Assembly: GCF_020515525.1 (NCBI RefSeq) | Contig: NZ_JAIYEP010000012.1 | Location: forward strand, 1 to 64,000 | Source: Rhodococcus yananensis | GTDB taxonomy: Bacteria > Actinomycetota > Actinomycetes > Mycobacteriales > Mycobacteriaceae | Reading direction: 5' to 3' | DNA: 64,000 nt | Part shown: positions 41,183 through 49,814 of the stretch, piece after piece | How the letters are laid out: every line of letters begins with the position of its first letter | Numbering within the stretch: position 1 is the stretch's first letter | Notes under the pieces: generated by a model | Databases searched by the model: none | What the model was told of the DNA's origin: nothing | What the model saw: only the letters and a program-made list of their open reading frames with translations | Translations under genes and position numbers: made by a program

Positions 41183-41943
41183 TCGTCCGCGGCGGTCTTC
41201 GCGTCCGGATGCGCGTTCTCCATCGCCACCCCGTGACGCGCCAACGACAGCATCGGAATGTCGTTGGGCATGTCTCCGAACGCCGCGAGCCGCTCCACCG
41301 ACACCCCCAGGTGTCGGGCGGCCTCCCGCAGACCGGACGCCTTCGTCACGCCGGCCGCCGAGATCTCGATCAGCCCGTTGTCGGTCGAATACGTCAGGTC
41401 GACGAGGCCGTGCAGTTTCGGCAGCAGTGCCTCGGCCATGTCGCGGCTCGACGCGCCCGGCAGCCGGATCAACAGTTTGATCGCCGGTTCCGCGATCACG
41501 TCGTGCGTCGCCAGTTCCGTCGTCTCCGGATTCAGCCACGCGTGCTCGTAGCCGGGTGAGCTCACGAACTGGGGGGTCGCGGCGTCGTGCGCACTCTCCC
41601 CGATCCGTTCGGCGGCCAACCCGCATCCGGGCAGCACCGTCGACGCGACCTCCTCGAGCCACGCCAACTCGTCGGGAACGAGCACCGCGGCGCTGAGCAC
41701 CCGATCGGATGCGCTGTCGTAGAGGACCGCGCCGTTGGCGCACACCGCCAGCGGCGCGTACTGCAACCCTTCGACGACGGGGGCGATCCATCGCGGTGGG
41801 CGTCCCGTCGCCAGAACGAACGGGGTCCCCGAGTCGACCACCGCGTGGACGGCGGCGCGGGTCCGCGCCGACACCCGCTCGGTGTCGTCGATCAGGGTGC
41901 CGTCGACATCGGATGCGACGAGGTCGGGACGCTGAGGGCTCAC
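41122..41943 (-). CDS. Cof-type HAD phosphatase (Rv3813c-like)
   Basis: The 273-residue cytosolic protein has HAD motif I VASDVDGTLIDD, motif II LATGRPP, the lysine of motif III in LIRLPG...KLHG context, and motif IV AFGDMPNDIPML. The large C2 cap places it in the Cof/YidA group of sugar-phosphate or FMN phosphatases. M. tuberculosis has Rv3813c at the equivalent place. The last residues (VARVLERWWQ) are encoded inside an inverted repeat. It lies 4 bp after the acyltransferase gene, so the two are probably co-transcribed. Confidence 0.92.
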   Translation of the reverse strand: MSPQRPDLVASDVDGTLIDDTERVSARTRAAVHAVVDSGTPFVLATGRPPRWIAPVVEGLQYAPLAVCANGAVLYDSASDRVLSAAVLVPDELAWLEEVASTVLPGCGLAAERIGESAHDAATPQFVSSPGYEHAWLNPETTELATHDVIAEPAIKLLIRLPGASSRDMAEALLPKLHGLVDLTYSTDNGLIEISAAGVTKASGLREAARHLGVSVERLAAFGDMPNDIPMLSLARHGVAMENAHPDAKTAADEVTATNVEDGVARVLERWWQ

Positions 41944-41947
41944 CCGG

Positions 41948-42760
41948 TCATTGTGCCGAACCGCCGGTGCCGGTGTCGCCGGGCCGACCCCCGCGCTCGA
42001 GACGTTCCTTCTCCTGACGTGCCTGTTCCTTGCGGGCGCGACGCTCCGCCGCGACCCGCTCGTCCTCGGCGTTCGCCTCCTCGAGGCTCGGGGCCGAGCC
42101 GCCGAGCCGCTGCGGCACCCAGTGGGCGCCCGGCTCGTGGGTGTAGCCCTGCTGCACCTCGTGGAGCATCTTCTCCATCACGGTGTGCAGTTCGGCGGTC
42201 ATGTCCGCGGCCGGTTCGTACGGCGCGATCGGGGCGCCCACCTTGATGGTGATGGGGGTGTTGGTCCGTCCGAGACGCTTGGGATGCCCCTTCGTCCACA
42301 CCCGCTGCGATCCCCACAGCACCATCGGGATCACCGGGACACCCGCTTCCAGCGCCATGCGCGCGGCACCCGAGCGGAACGCCTTCAGTTCGAAGCTGCG
42401 GCTGATGGTTTCCTCGGGGAACACACCGACGAGTTCGCCGGCGCGCAACGCCTGCACCGCGAGCCGGTAGGAGTCGCCGGCGTCACCGCGATCGACGGGG
42501 ATGTGCCGCATCGTGCGCATCATCGGTCCGGAGATCTTGTTGTCGAAGACCTCCTTCTTCGCCATGAACCGGATGTAGCGTTTGGTGGCGCGCGCGGGAA
42601 TCCCCGCGTACGTGAAGTCCATGTAGCCCGTGTGATTCATCGCGATGACCGCGCCCCCCGTCGCCGGGATGTGTTCTTCCCCGGTGATCGTGAATTTCAG
42701 GCCCTGAGCCGCGAAGAGTGTTCGAGCCACTCCGATGATGGTCCGGTAGAAGGGTTCCAC
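41948..42760 (-). CDS. PlsC-type 1-acylglycerol-3-phosphate acyltransferase
   Basis: This 270-residue protein has the PlsC motifs NHTGYMDF (catalytic His and Asp), the phosphate-binding FPEETISRSFELK and the VPVIPMVLWG region. It should transfer a fatty acyl chain to lysophosphatidate or a related lipid at the membrane. The C-terminus is a charged Glu/Arg-rich helix. I chose GTG 42760 (MEPFYRTIIGV) because family similarity begins there; longer in-frame sequence is antisense to the lipoprotein gene. It matches the Rv3814c-Rv3816c acyltransferase group in position. Confidence 0.9.
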   Translation of the reverse strand: MEPFYRTIIGVARTLFAAQGLKFTITGEEHIPATGGAVIAMNHTGYMDFTYAGIPARATKRYIRFMAKKEVFDNKISGPMMRTMRHIPVDRGDAGDSYRLAVQALRAGELVGVFPEETISRSFELKAFRSGAARMALEAGVPVIPMVLWGSQRVWTKGHPKRLGRTNTPITIKVGAPIAPYEPAADMTAELHTVMEKMLHEVQQGYTHEPGAHWVPQRLGGSAPSLEEANAEDERVAAERRARKEQARQEKERLERGGRPGDTGTGGSAQ

Positions 42761-42838
42761 GTCGGCTAGCGTAGCCGGGTCGGTCGATCCGAGCCGACCC
42801 TGTGCACCCACCCGTACATCCAGAGGGGGAACCTCCGT

Positions 42839-43669
42839 ATGGCCGCGACGACCCGCACGACCCGACGACTCGCCCTGTGCGGCCTCGCCGTCGCGGTGAC
42901 ACTGTCCGTCGCGGGCTGCGAGGGCGACGGACAGTCGGGCATCCCCACCGACCCTCCGCCCACGACGACGGCGGCCGCCGACACCACCGACCCGGAGGGC
43001 AGCGCCGCCGCCGACACCACCGGAGCGGTGCGGGTCGGTGATGTGCCGGGAAACGCCGCGGCCACCGCCGCGCTGCAGTCGTGGGTGGACGACCTCGTCG
43101 CCGGGAACGACGTCGCGGCGCGCTGCTGGACGATCGCACCCGAACGCGCCGCACAGATGTACGACGACGTCGATGCGATCACCGCGGCCGTGACGCGCCC
43201 CGGCTCCGACGGGCAGTACACGGCCACGTGGTCCTCCCCGGACGGTGTCGCCGTGTCGGTGCTGCGCAGCGAGATCGCCTCCGGGTACGCGTGCCCGTAC
43301 ATCCATCACGACGGCGAGGACATCTACACCGGCGCGGACGCGATCCACGCCGTGACGCGCTTCCTCGGGCGCGTCACCGGCGACCCGGTATCGCCGCAGG
43401 ACGCCGAGGAGAACTACCCCCTGGTGTGCGAGGCACGCGCGATCTGGGATCCCTGGGGCAGCGGATACCCGGATGTTCCGCCGATGTCCGCCGACCCGAG
43501 CGTGCTGGATGCCGTCACGACCTTCGACGCCGAATCCGCGACCTTCACGCCTCTGGACGACGTGTACGGCAGTGTGACGATTCCGGTGATCGAGGCAGAA
43601 ACGTCCCGCAACCTGGACGTCTACGTCACCACCGGGTCGAACGGGTACTGCCTGGGCGCAGTGGACTGA
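42839..43669 (+). CDS. Putative lipoprotein of unknown function
   Basis: The 276-residue protein has a basic N-terminus, a hydrophobic signal helix and lipobox LSVAGC (Cys about residue 27). A Thr/Ala/Asp linker follows, then a globular domain from about residue 70 (NAAATAALQSWVDDLVAGND). Four further cysteines (in ARCWT, GYACPY, LVCEAR and GYCLG) could form two disulphides. I do not recognise the family. It is divergent from the acyltransferase gene, with 78 bp between them. Confidence 0.8.
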   Translation: MAATTRTTRRLALCGLAVAVTLSVAGCEGDGQSGIPTDPPPTTTAAADTTDPEGSAAADTTGAVRVGDVPGNAAATAALQSWVDDLVAGNDVAARCWTIAPERAAQMYDDVDAITAAVTRPGSDGQYTATWSSPDGVAVSVLRSEIASGYACPYIHHDGEDIYTGADAIHAVTRFLGRVTGDPVSPQDAEENYPLVCEARAIWDPWGSGYPDVPPMSADPSVLDAVTTFDAESATFTPLDDVYGSVTIPVIEAETSRNLDVYVTTGSNGYCLGAVD

Positions 43670-43724
43670 TCGGCGCCGCCTACCCTGGTAGGCACGTCGG
43701 TCAGCAGTTCAGGGAGGCTACGAA

Positions 43725-45308
43725 GTGCAGATCACCAGCGTCGGACACGCCGGGTTCCACATCCAGACCGAAGCGGGATCGATCCTGTGCGACCCGTGGG
43801 TGACACCCGCGTACTTCGCGTCGTGGGTTCCGTTCCCCGACAACACCGGCCTCGACTGGGACACCCTCGGGAACGTCGACTACCTGTACGTCTCGCACCT
43901 GCACAAGGACCATTTCGATCCGGACACGCTGCGCGATCACGTCCGCAAGGACGCGACGGTGCTGTTGCCGGACTATCCGGTGCCGGACCTGCGCCGCGAG
44001 CTCGAGTCGCTCGGGTTCACCAAGTTCGTGGAGACCACCGACTCGGTCAAACACCGGGTCCGCGCCGGTGAACTCGTCGCCGGGGACGACGCGCCTCTGG
44101 GCCCGGGCGAACTCGACATCATGATCATCGCGTTGCGGGCGCCCGCCGACGGCCCGATCGGCGACTCGGGTCTGGTGGTGGCCGACGGCACCACGACGGT
44201 GTTCAACATGAACGACGCGCGGCCGATCGACATGGATCCGATGCTCGACGCGTTCGGTCACATCGACATCCACCTGCTGCAGTACTCGGGTGCGATCTGG
44301 TACCCGATGGTGTACGACATCCCGAAGAGGACGAAGGCCAACTTCGGCAAGCAGAAGCGGCAGCGCGGCATGGACCGCTGCCGCAGCTACATCGAGCAGG
44401 TCGGGGCGACGTGGATCGTGCCGTCCGCCGGTCCGCCGGTGTTCCTCGACGACGATCTGCGTGATCTCAACGACGATCACGGCGACGAGGGCAACATCTT
44501 CCCCGACCAGATCGTGTTCCTCGAGCAGTTGCGCATCCACGGCCGCGACGGCGGGCTGCTGATGATCCCCGGATCGACGGTGGACCTGACGGGCAGCGAC
44601 ACGATGACCCTCACCCATCCGGTCCCCGACGAGCAGGTCGACGCGATCTTCACCGACAAGGCCGCGTACATCGAGGACATGGCACAGCGTTTCGCGCCGG
44701 TCATCGCTGCGCAGAAGGCGAAGTGGGCGCCCGCCGACGGCGAGCCGCTGCTGCCCGGACTGAAGGCGAAGTTCGAGCCGATCATGGCGCAGTCCGATCT
44801 GATCTGCGATGGCATCGGCTACCCGGTGGGTCTGGTGATGGGCGACGAGACCGTCGTCCTGGACTTTCCGAAGCGGATCGTGCGTGAGCCGATCGACGGT
44901 GAGGGCAAGTACCGCTACGGGTTCCGGATCGCGCCGGAACTGGTGCGCACCGTGCTGCGCGACGACGAACCCGACTGGGTGAACACGATCTTCCTGTCCA
45001 CCCGGTTCACGGCCTGGCGGATCGGCGGCTACAACGAGTTCCTCTACACGTTCTTCAAGTGCCTCACGGACGAGCGCATCGCGTACGCCGACGGCTGGTT
45101 CGCCGAGGCCCACGACGATTCGGCGTCGATCGAACTGGGCGGCTACGAGATCCAGCGGCGGTGCCCGCACCTCAAGGCGGACCTGTCGAAGTTCGGTGTC
45201 GTGGACGGAACCACGCTGACCTGCAACCTGCACGGCTGGCAGTGGGATCTGGAGACGGGCCGGTGCAAGACGTCGAAGGGCCACGAGTTGCGCTGCAGCA
45301 AGATGTGA
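43725..45308 (+). CDS. MBL-fold protein with C-terminal Rieske domain (Rv3818-like)
   Basis: This 527-residue protein joins two metal domains. The N-terminal UlaG-like metallo-beta-lactamase domain starts ITSVGHAGFHIQTEAGSIL and has the metal motif SHLHKDHFD. The C-terminal domain has the Rieske ligands CPHLKADL and CNLHGWQWDL (CxH and CxxH) for a [2Fe-2S] cluster. The combination recalls CMP-N-acetylneuraminate hydroxylase, but there the Rieske domain is N-terminal. GTG 43725 follows AGGGAGG. It is conserved in mycolata at this locus. The reaction is unknown. Confidence 0.88.
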   Translation: MQITSVGHAGFHIQTEAGSILCDPWVTPAYFASWVPFPDNTGLDWDTLGNVDYLYVSHLHKDHFDPDTLRDHVRKDATVLLPDYPVPDLRRELESLGFTKFVETTDSVKHRVRAGELVAGDDAPLGPGELDIMIIALRAPADGPIGDSGLVVADGTTTVFNMNDARPIDMDPMLDAFGHIDIHLLQYSGAIWYPMVYDIPKRTKANFGKQKRQRGMDRCRSYIEQVGATWIVPSAGPPVFLDDDLRDLNDDHGDEGNIFPDQIVFLEQLRIHGRDGGLLMIPGSTVDLTGSDTMTLTHPVPDEQVDAIFTDKAAYIEDMAQRFAPVIAAQKAKWAPADGEPLLPGLKAKFEPIMAQSDLICDGIGYPVGLVMGDETVVLDFPKRIVREPIDGEGKYRYGFRIAPELVRTVLRDDEPDWVNTIFLSTRFTAWRIGGYNEFLYTFFKCLTDERIAYADGWFAEAHDDSASIELGGYEIQRRCPHLKADLSKFGVVDGTTLTCNLHGWQWDLETGRCKTSKGHELRCSKM

Positions 45309-45337
45309 CGACGACCTCCACGGATCGTGCGGTTCAG

Positions 45338-45356
45338 GCAGGTTAGGCTGACCTCC
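45338..45356. promoter_or_regulatory. IdeR/DtxR-type iron box
   Basis: GCAGGTTAGGCTGACCTCC matches the IdeR consensus (TWAGGTWAGSCTWACCTWA) at 14 of 19 positions, with the full AGGTTAGGCT core. It ends 28 bp before the start of the siderophore-binding protein gene, the right position for iron-dependent repression. Confidence 0.75.
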
Positions 45357-45383
45357 GTTGATTTCTCGACGAGAGGTCCGTTC

Positions 45384-46379
45384 GTGAAGCTCACCCGCCT
45401 GACGGCATCGCTGATTGCGGTCCCGCTGCTGTTCACCGCCGCGTGTTCCGGGTCGTCCGACTCGGACACATCGGCCGACTCCGCGTCCCCGGAGAACACC
45501 TCCGTCACCGTCGAGGACCAGTTCGGCGAGGTCACCGTCGAGGGCACCCCGGAGCGTGTCGTGACGCTGTCGGTCTCCGACAACGACGCGGCGCTCGCCG
45601 TGGGCGTCGTTCCCGTCGCGATGGCCCAGTCCGTCGTCAAGCCGGTCATGCCGTGGACGGAAGCCGCGATCGACGACCTCGGCGGCGAGGTACCCCCGCT
45701 GCTCGACTTCACCACCGACGTTCCCGTCGAGGAGATCGCCTCCTACGACCCCGATCTGATCCTCGCGACCGGGCTCGCCGTGGATGCGGGCCTGCACGAG
45801 CAGCTCGCCGCGATCGCGCCGACCCTGACCGCCGCGTCCGCGGACAGCGAGGACTCGTGGTCGCAGCAGGCGCAGCGCGTCGCCGACCTGTTCGGTGCGC
45901 GCGACGAGATCGACGCGCGGATCGACGCCGTCCAGAGCAACCTGGAGGCGGCTGCGCAGGAGCACCCGGAACTGCAGGGCGCGACGTACGTGGTGTCGCT
46001 GCTGCACTCCCCCGATCAGGCGGGCCTGCTGACCGGTCCGGATTCGGCGACCGCGCAGCTCCTCGCCGGTCTCGGGCTCGTTCCGTCCGAACCCACCGAG
46101 CAGTACGTCGCCGCGGGCAACGACAGCCAGCTCAGTCCCGAGAACTTCAACCTGCTCGAGGCGGACGTCCTCGTCGGATACTTCCCGAACGCCGCGCTCG
46201 CCGACGCGTACGCCGCGATGCCGGTGTTCACGTCGCTGAACGTCGTGCAGGGCGGCCATCACTACCTGCCCACCGACGAGGAGTGGCGGGCGTTCCGTTC
46301 CACGAGCCTGCTCAGCATGACGTGGCTCGGTGAGCAGCTCCCCGAGAAGATCGCGGCCGCCGTCCGCGGCGAGGCCTGA
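45384..46379 (+). CDS. Iron-siderophore ABC transporter substrate-binding lipoprotein
   Basis: The 331-residue exported protein has a lipoprotein signal (lipobox LFTAAC, Cys about residue 21) and a FecB/BtuF-type periplasmic-binding fold. Recognisable parts are SVTVEDQFGEVTVEGTPERVV, then EEIASYDPDLILATG and, near the end, GEQLPEKIAAAV. GTG 45384 has GAGAGG upstream. It should deliver a ferric siderophore to an ABC permease, none of which is in the window. An iron box lies directly upstream, and the esterase gene follows after 5 bp. Confidence 0.92.
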   Translation: MKLTRLTASLIAVPLLFTAACSGSSDSDTSADSASPENTSVTVEDQFGEVTVEGTPERVVTLSVSDNDAALAVGVVPVAMAQSVVKPVMPWTEAAIDDLGGEVPPLLDFTTDVPVEEIASYDPDLILATGLAVDAGLHEQLAAIAPTLTAASADSEDSWSQQAQRVADLFGARDEIDARIDAVQSNLEAAAQEHPELQGATYVVSLLHSPDQAGLLTGPDSATAQLLAGLGLVPSEPTEQYVAAGNDSQLSPENFNLLEADVLVGYFPNAALADAYAAMPVFTSLNVVQGGHHYLPTDEEWRAFRSTSLLSMTWLGEQLPEKIAAAVRGEA

Positions 46380-46384
46380 GCCGG

Positions 46385-47548
46385 GTGTCCGGGAACGCGG
46401 CGTCATCGAACACGGCGTCCTCGAGCACGGTGTCCGGTAACGCGGTCGCGCCGACGCCGTCGCCACGCGCGCGGAAGCCGGCACCCCACCTGTCGGTGCC
46501 CGTCCCCGCCGCGGCCGCCGCGGTGTCGCTCGCCGAGCGTTCCGCCGGACCCGTGTTCACCCGCGACGGTGACGGCTGGATCGCGACGTTCACCGCGCGC
46601 GACGACGAACTACCCCCGGCCACCACCGCCGTGTTCCTCGACGTCAACTGCGTCACCGACCGCAGCCTCCTCGACGAGGGCATGATGCGACGCGACACGG
46701 ACGGGGGCGCGTGGATCGGATCGGTGCGGGTGCCCGCCGGGTGGCGCGGCGCCTACACGTTCGTCCCGACGGACACCCCCGTCACCGGCCCGGCCGACGG
46801 TGAGGACGCACGCGAATGGTGGATCGGGTTCCGTCGCAACGCGCTCGGCGACCGCGAGGGAGCCGCACCGGACGCACCCGAACAGCGGCTGTGCACCGGG
46901 CGGTCCCCCGAGGGTGTGCTGACGTCGGAAACCGTGGTGCTCGACGGCACCCCGCGGCGCGTCGGCACCTACGTGCCGCCACGGCCCGGTCGCGGGACCG
47001 TCCTGTTGTTCGACGGCGACCAGGTGCGCAAGCACCGCGTGCTCGCCGCGTTCGACGAGGTGGAGAACCCGCCCGCGCGGGTGGTCGTGGTCGATCACGT
47101 GTCCGCGGACGGGCACGACCGGAACGTGCGGGCGACGGACCTGACCGCGAATCCTCGGTTCCGTGACGAACTGCTCGCGTTCGTCGGCGGGCCGGTCGTC
47201 GTGTCGGGCTGTTCGTACGGCGGTCTGGCCTCGTTGTTCTTCGCACTGACCCGACCCGACGTGGTCGAGGGCGCCGCCTGCCTGTCGCCGTCCGTGTGGT
47301 GGCACGACGAGCAGGAGCGCGGTGTGCTGGACCTCGGCGACGCCGACGCGGGCGGTGAGGTGCCGCTGCTCGTGGAGGTCGGGGATCTCGAATGGATGAT
47401 GGTCGCCGAGGTCACCGAGGCCTGCGAACGCCTGGGCGCGGCCGGGCATCCGGTGCAGTGCGGGACGTTCGCCGGTGGTCACGACTGGGTGCAGTGGCGG
47501 GAACGGGTCCCCGCATCGATCAGCCGTTTGCGGTCACGAGGGGCCTGA
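46385..47548 (+). CDS. Fes-like siderophore esterase
   Basis: This 387-residue protein belongs to the enterochelin-esterase (Fes/IroD) group. The N-terminal domain contains GPVFTRDGDGWIATFTA. The catalytic alpha/beta hydrolase domain has SGCSYGGLAS (nucleophile), an acid near EVGDLEW and the histidine in GGHDWVQWRE. It should cut the ester backbone of a tri-ester catecholate siderophore to release iron. It is probably cytosolic. The first 35 residues are Ser/Ala/Thr/Pro-rich (SGNAASSNTASSSTVSGNA) and may not all be translated. It is co-transcribed with the binding protein. Confidence 0.87.
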   Translation: MSGNAASSNTASSSTVSGNAVAPTPSPRARKPAPHLSVPVPAAAAAVSLAERSAGPVFTRDGDGWIATFTARDDELPPATTAVFLDVNCVTDRSLLDEGMMRRDTDGGAWIGSVRVPAGWRGAYTFVPTDTPVTGPADGEDAREWWIGFRRNALGDREGAAPDAPEQRLCTGRSPEGVLTSETVVLDGTPRRVGTYVPPRPGRGTVLLFDGDQVRKHRVLAAFDEVENPPARVVVVDHVSADGHDRNVRATDLTANPRFRDELLAFVGGPVVVSGCSYGGLASLFFALTRPDVVEGAACLSPSVWWHDEQERGVLDLGDADAGGEVPLLVEVGDLEWMMVAEVTEACERLGAAGHPVQCGTFAGGHDWVQWRERVPASISRLRSRGA

Positions 47549-48467
47549 TCGCGGGGACGACGAGCACGACGGCGCCGAGCGCGATCAGCGCGTAGGGCCA
47601 GGCGCTGCGGTCGACGGGGGCGTCCGCCGCCTGCGTCGCCTGTTCGTCCTGCCCACCGGATTGCGGAAGTGCATCGGTGGCGGTCCGCACGTTCTCGGTG
47701 ATCGTCCTGACGACGTTGTCGACGGGACCGACTCCGTCGACGAGTTGGCCGGTGCCGTCGGTGAGGGCGCGACCACCGTCGTCGAGGAGAACCAGGCCGT
47801 CGAGGAGCTGCCTCGAGCCCTCGGCTGCCTGACTCATTCCGGCGACGAACTGGGCTTCGGGGTCGGTGAGTTCCCACGCGAGTTGCCGGGCGCCGTCGCG
47901 GAGCAGTTCCAGTTGGGCGAGGGTGTCCGGTCCGAGGCCCTCGGTGTTCAGGGTTTCGACGAGGCCGCCGATCGTGGCGGCGGCCTGCTGGGACACGGGG
48001 TCCGGCGAGAGCGCGAGGGTGCCGGCGACCGAGGTGAGCTGCCCGGTGACGTTGCCCTGCATCTCCCCGAAGCCGGTGAGCCGGGTGACGACCTCGTCGA
48101 CGCCGCCGCTGACCTGCGAGGCACCGTCGCCGAGCAGGGCGACTCCACCGTCGAGCTGCCCGAGTCCGTCGGCGAGTTGCTGTCCACCTTCGCGGGCCTG
48201 CCCGAGCCCGTCGGACAGCTGTTGGGCACCGTCGTCGAGTTGTCGGCTGCCGTCGGTGAGTTGCCCCACACCGCCACCCAGAACGGACAACGGCAGGCTC
48301 GCCTGCTGCAGGCTGCTGCGGGCGTCACCGACGCCGTCACCGTCGGTGTCCTGCTGCGTCGCCACGACCTCCGTGACGGGTTCGTCGAGGTACGCGAAGG
48401 TCGCGCCGGTCGTGACGAGAGCGAGACCGGACACGGCGGTGAGCAGGGGAATCAGACGTGCACGCAT
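47520..48467 (-). CDS. Membrane protein with QLxDG heptad repeats
   Basis: The 315-residue protein has an N-terminal hydrophobic helix (about residues 7-27), a long outer region and a C-terminal helix (WPYALIALGAVVLVVPAI). Residues about 65-125 repeat every seven positions (QLTDGSRQLDDGAQQLSDGLGQ), as in the outer domains of YhgE/Pip-type proteins and some RND-associated proteins. A second such stretch lies at about 215-245. It lacks the ABC2 membrane part of full YhgE. Function unknown. Its 3' end overlaps that of the esterase gene by 29 bp on the opposite strand. Confidence 0.75.
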   Translation of the reverse strand: MRARLIPLLTAVSGLALVTTGATFAYLDEPVTEVVATQQDTDGDGVGDARSSLQQASLPLSVLGGGVGQLTDGSRQLDDGAQQLSDGLGQAREGGQQLADGLGQLDGGVALLGDGASQVSGGVDEVVTRLTGFGEMQGNVTGQLTSVAGTLALSPDPVSQQAAATIGGLVETLNTEGLGPDTLAQLELLRDGARQLAWELTDPEAQFVAGMSQAAEGSRQLLDGLVLLDDGGRALTDGTGQLVDGVGPVDNVVRTITENVRTATDALPQSGGQDEQATQAADAPVDRSAWPYALIALGAVVLVVPAIRPLVTANG

Positions 48468-48482
48468 GGCTGCCCACGCTAA

Positions 48483-49571
48483 TCAATGCGACTGAGAATC
48501 CACTGAGGGGCAACGCGTCGAACCGGCGGTCGCGGGCAGCCACCGCACCGCCACGATTCCCACACCGAGCAGCAACACCGCGGTCGCGACCATCGACGCC
48601 CACAACGGAAACCACACCGACCCGAACGCGAACCCGGCATACACCGTGACCGACACCACCTCGCTGACGAGACCCACCAGGGAGGCGACGGTCGCGCGGG
48701 CCCGCCCCGACATCGTCTCCTGCACCCGCGCCTCCGCCACGATCGCCGCGTTGTGCAGTGCGCCGTAACCCACACCGATCGCGACGAACCCGAGCACCCC
48801 GGTCACCCCGACGGCGGTGACCCCACCGAGCACAGACCCCGCGGCGAGCGCGACCGCCCCCGTCACCACCACGCCACCGGCGGCCGCGCCTCCCATCGAG
48901 GCCGTCAGGCCCGCGGTCGCCGCACCGACCACCTGTCCGACGACCGTCAACGCGACGAGCAACGGCACGTGCTCGGTGGCGGCACCCCCCTCCCGTGCGA
49001 GCAGACCGAAGTACTCGTCCAACGCGAGGAACGCGAGGAGCGCAGCGGCGAGCAGCACCGCGCGACGCACCACCCGGTCGGTGCGCACCTCCCCGGTACC
49101 GGCGCGCACCGTCGCGACGTAGCGGGACACGAACGACCGCTCACCCGCGAACTCGTCGGCGTCCGCGGTACGCGGAGCCGACGGCAACGTCGCCACCAGC
49201 GCGGTGTTGGCGACGATCAGTGCGACCGATACCCATCCCACCAGCGCATAGCCACCGATGTCGTACAGCGGCGCCGCCGTCGTCGTCGCCACGAACACGC
49301 ACACCATCTCGCCGGCGTTCGCGTACCCCATCGTCGCGGTGTAGCGATGTTCGGCGCCGAGCGCGGCGAGTTCGTCGTACACGAGCGCCTCGAACGTCCC
49401 CGACTTCAGTGATTCACCGACGCCCCACAGCGCGAATCCGGCGGCGAAACCCCAGTAGGTGGGCCACAGGATCCACAGCGCGAACGCGACGGCGACCAGA
49501 GCGCCGCTGCCGAACAGCAGCCCGCGACGCGACACCGTGTCGGCCCACGCGCCCGACGGAACCTCCGACAC
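48483..49571 (-). CDS. MFS transporter, 5' end disrupted or mis-framed
   Basis: The frame from GTG 49571 encodes 362 residues beginning inside the second helix, with the MFS loop motif EVPSGAWADTVSRR at residues 3-16. Codons for the missing first helices continue upstream in the same frame (EFVPLYGLYALLFADHG, then LFVIWSVVAFV) to about 49721, but no ATG, GTG or TTG occurs before an in-frame TGA. An ATG at 49737 is one base out of frame; losing one base from the GGGGG run at 49722-49726 would restore it. This is a frameshift, a sequencing error, or initiation at CTG. The substrate is unknown. Confidence 0.75.
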   Translation of the reverse strand: MSEVPSGAWADTVSRRGLLFGSGALVAVAFALWILWPTYWGFAAGFALWGVGESLKSGTFEALVYDELAALGAEHRYTATMGYANAGEMVCVFVATTTAAPLYDIGGYALVGWVSVALIVANTALVATLPSAPRTADADEFAGERSFVSRYVATVRAGTGEVRTDRVVRRAVLLAAALLAFLALDEYFGLLAREGGAATEHVPLLVALTVVGQVVGAATAGLTASMGGAAAGGVVVTGAVALAAGSVLGGVTAVGVTGVLGFVAIGVGYGALHNAAIVAEARVQETMSGRARATVASLVGLVSEVVSVTVYAGFAFGSVWFPLWASMVATAVLLLGVGIVAVRWLPATAGSTRCPSVDSQSH

Positions 49572-49814
49572 GAACGCGACGACCGACCAGATGACGAAGA
49601 GCGAGGAGATCGCGCCGGTGCTCAGCCCGTGGTCGGCGAACAGCAGCGCGTAGAGCCCGTAGAGCGGAACGAACTCACGGGTCGACGAATAGGCGACCGC
49701 GCGGGCGGTCAGCGAAGCGGCGGGGGACGATCAACATCGACGCATGTGTCCAGGTTCGCACACCGAAGTGTCGCGTGTCACGTGGTGGGCCTCGGTCCGA
49801 TACGGTTGCGCTCT

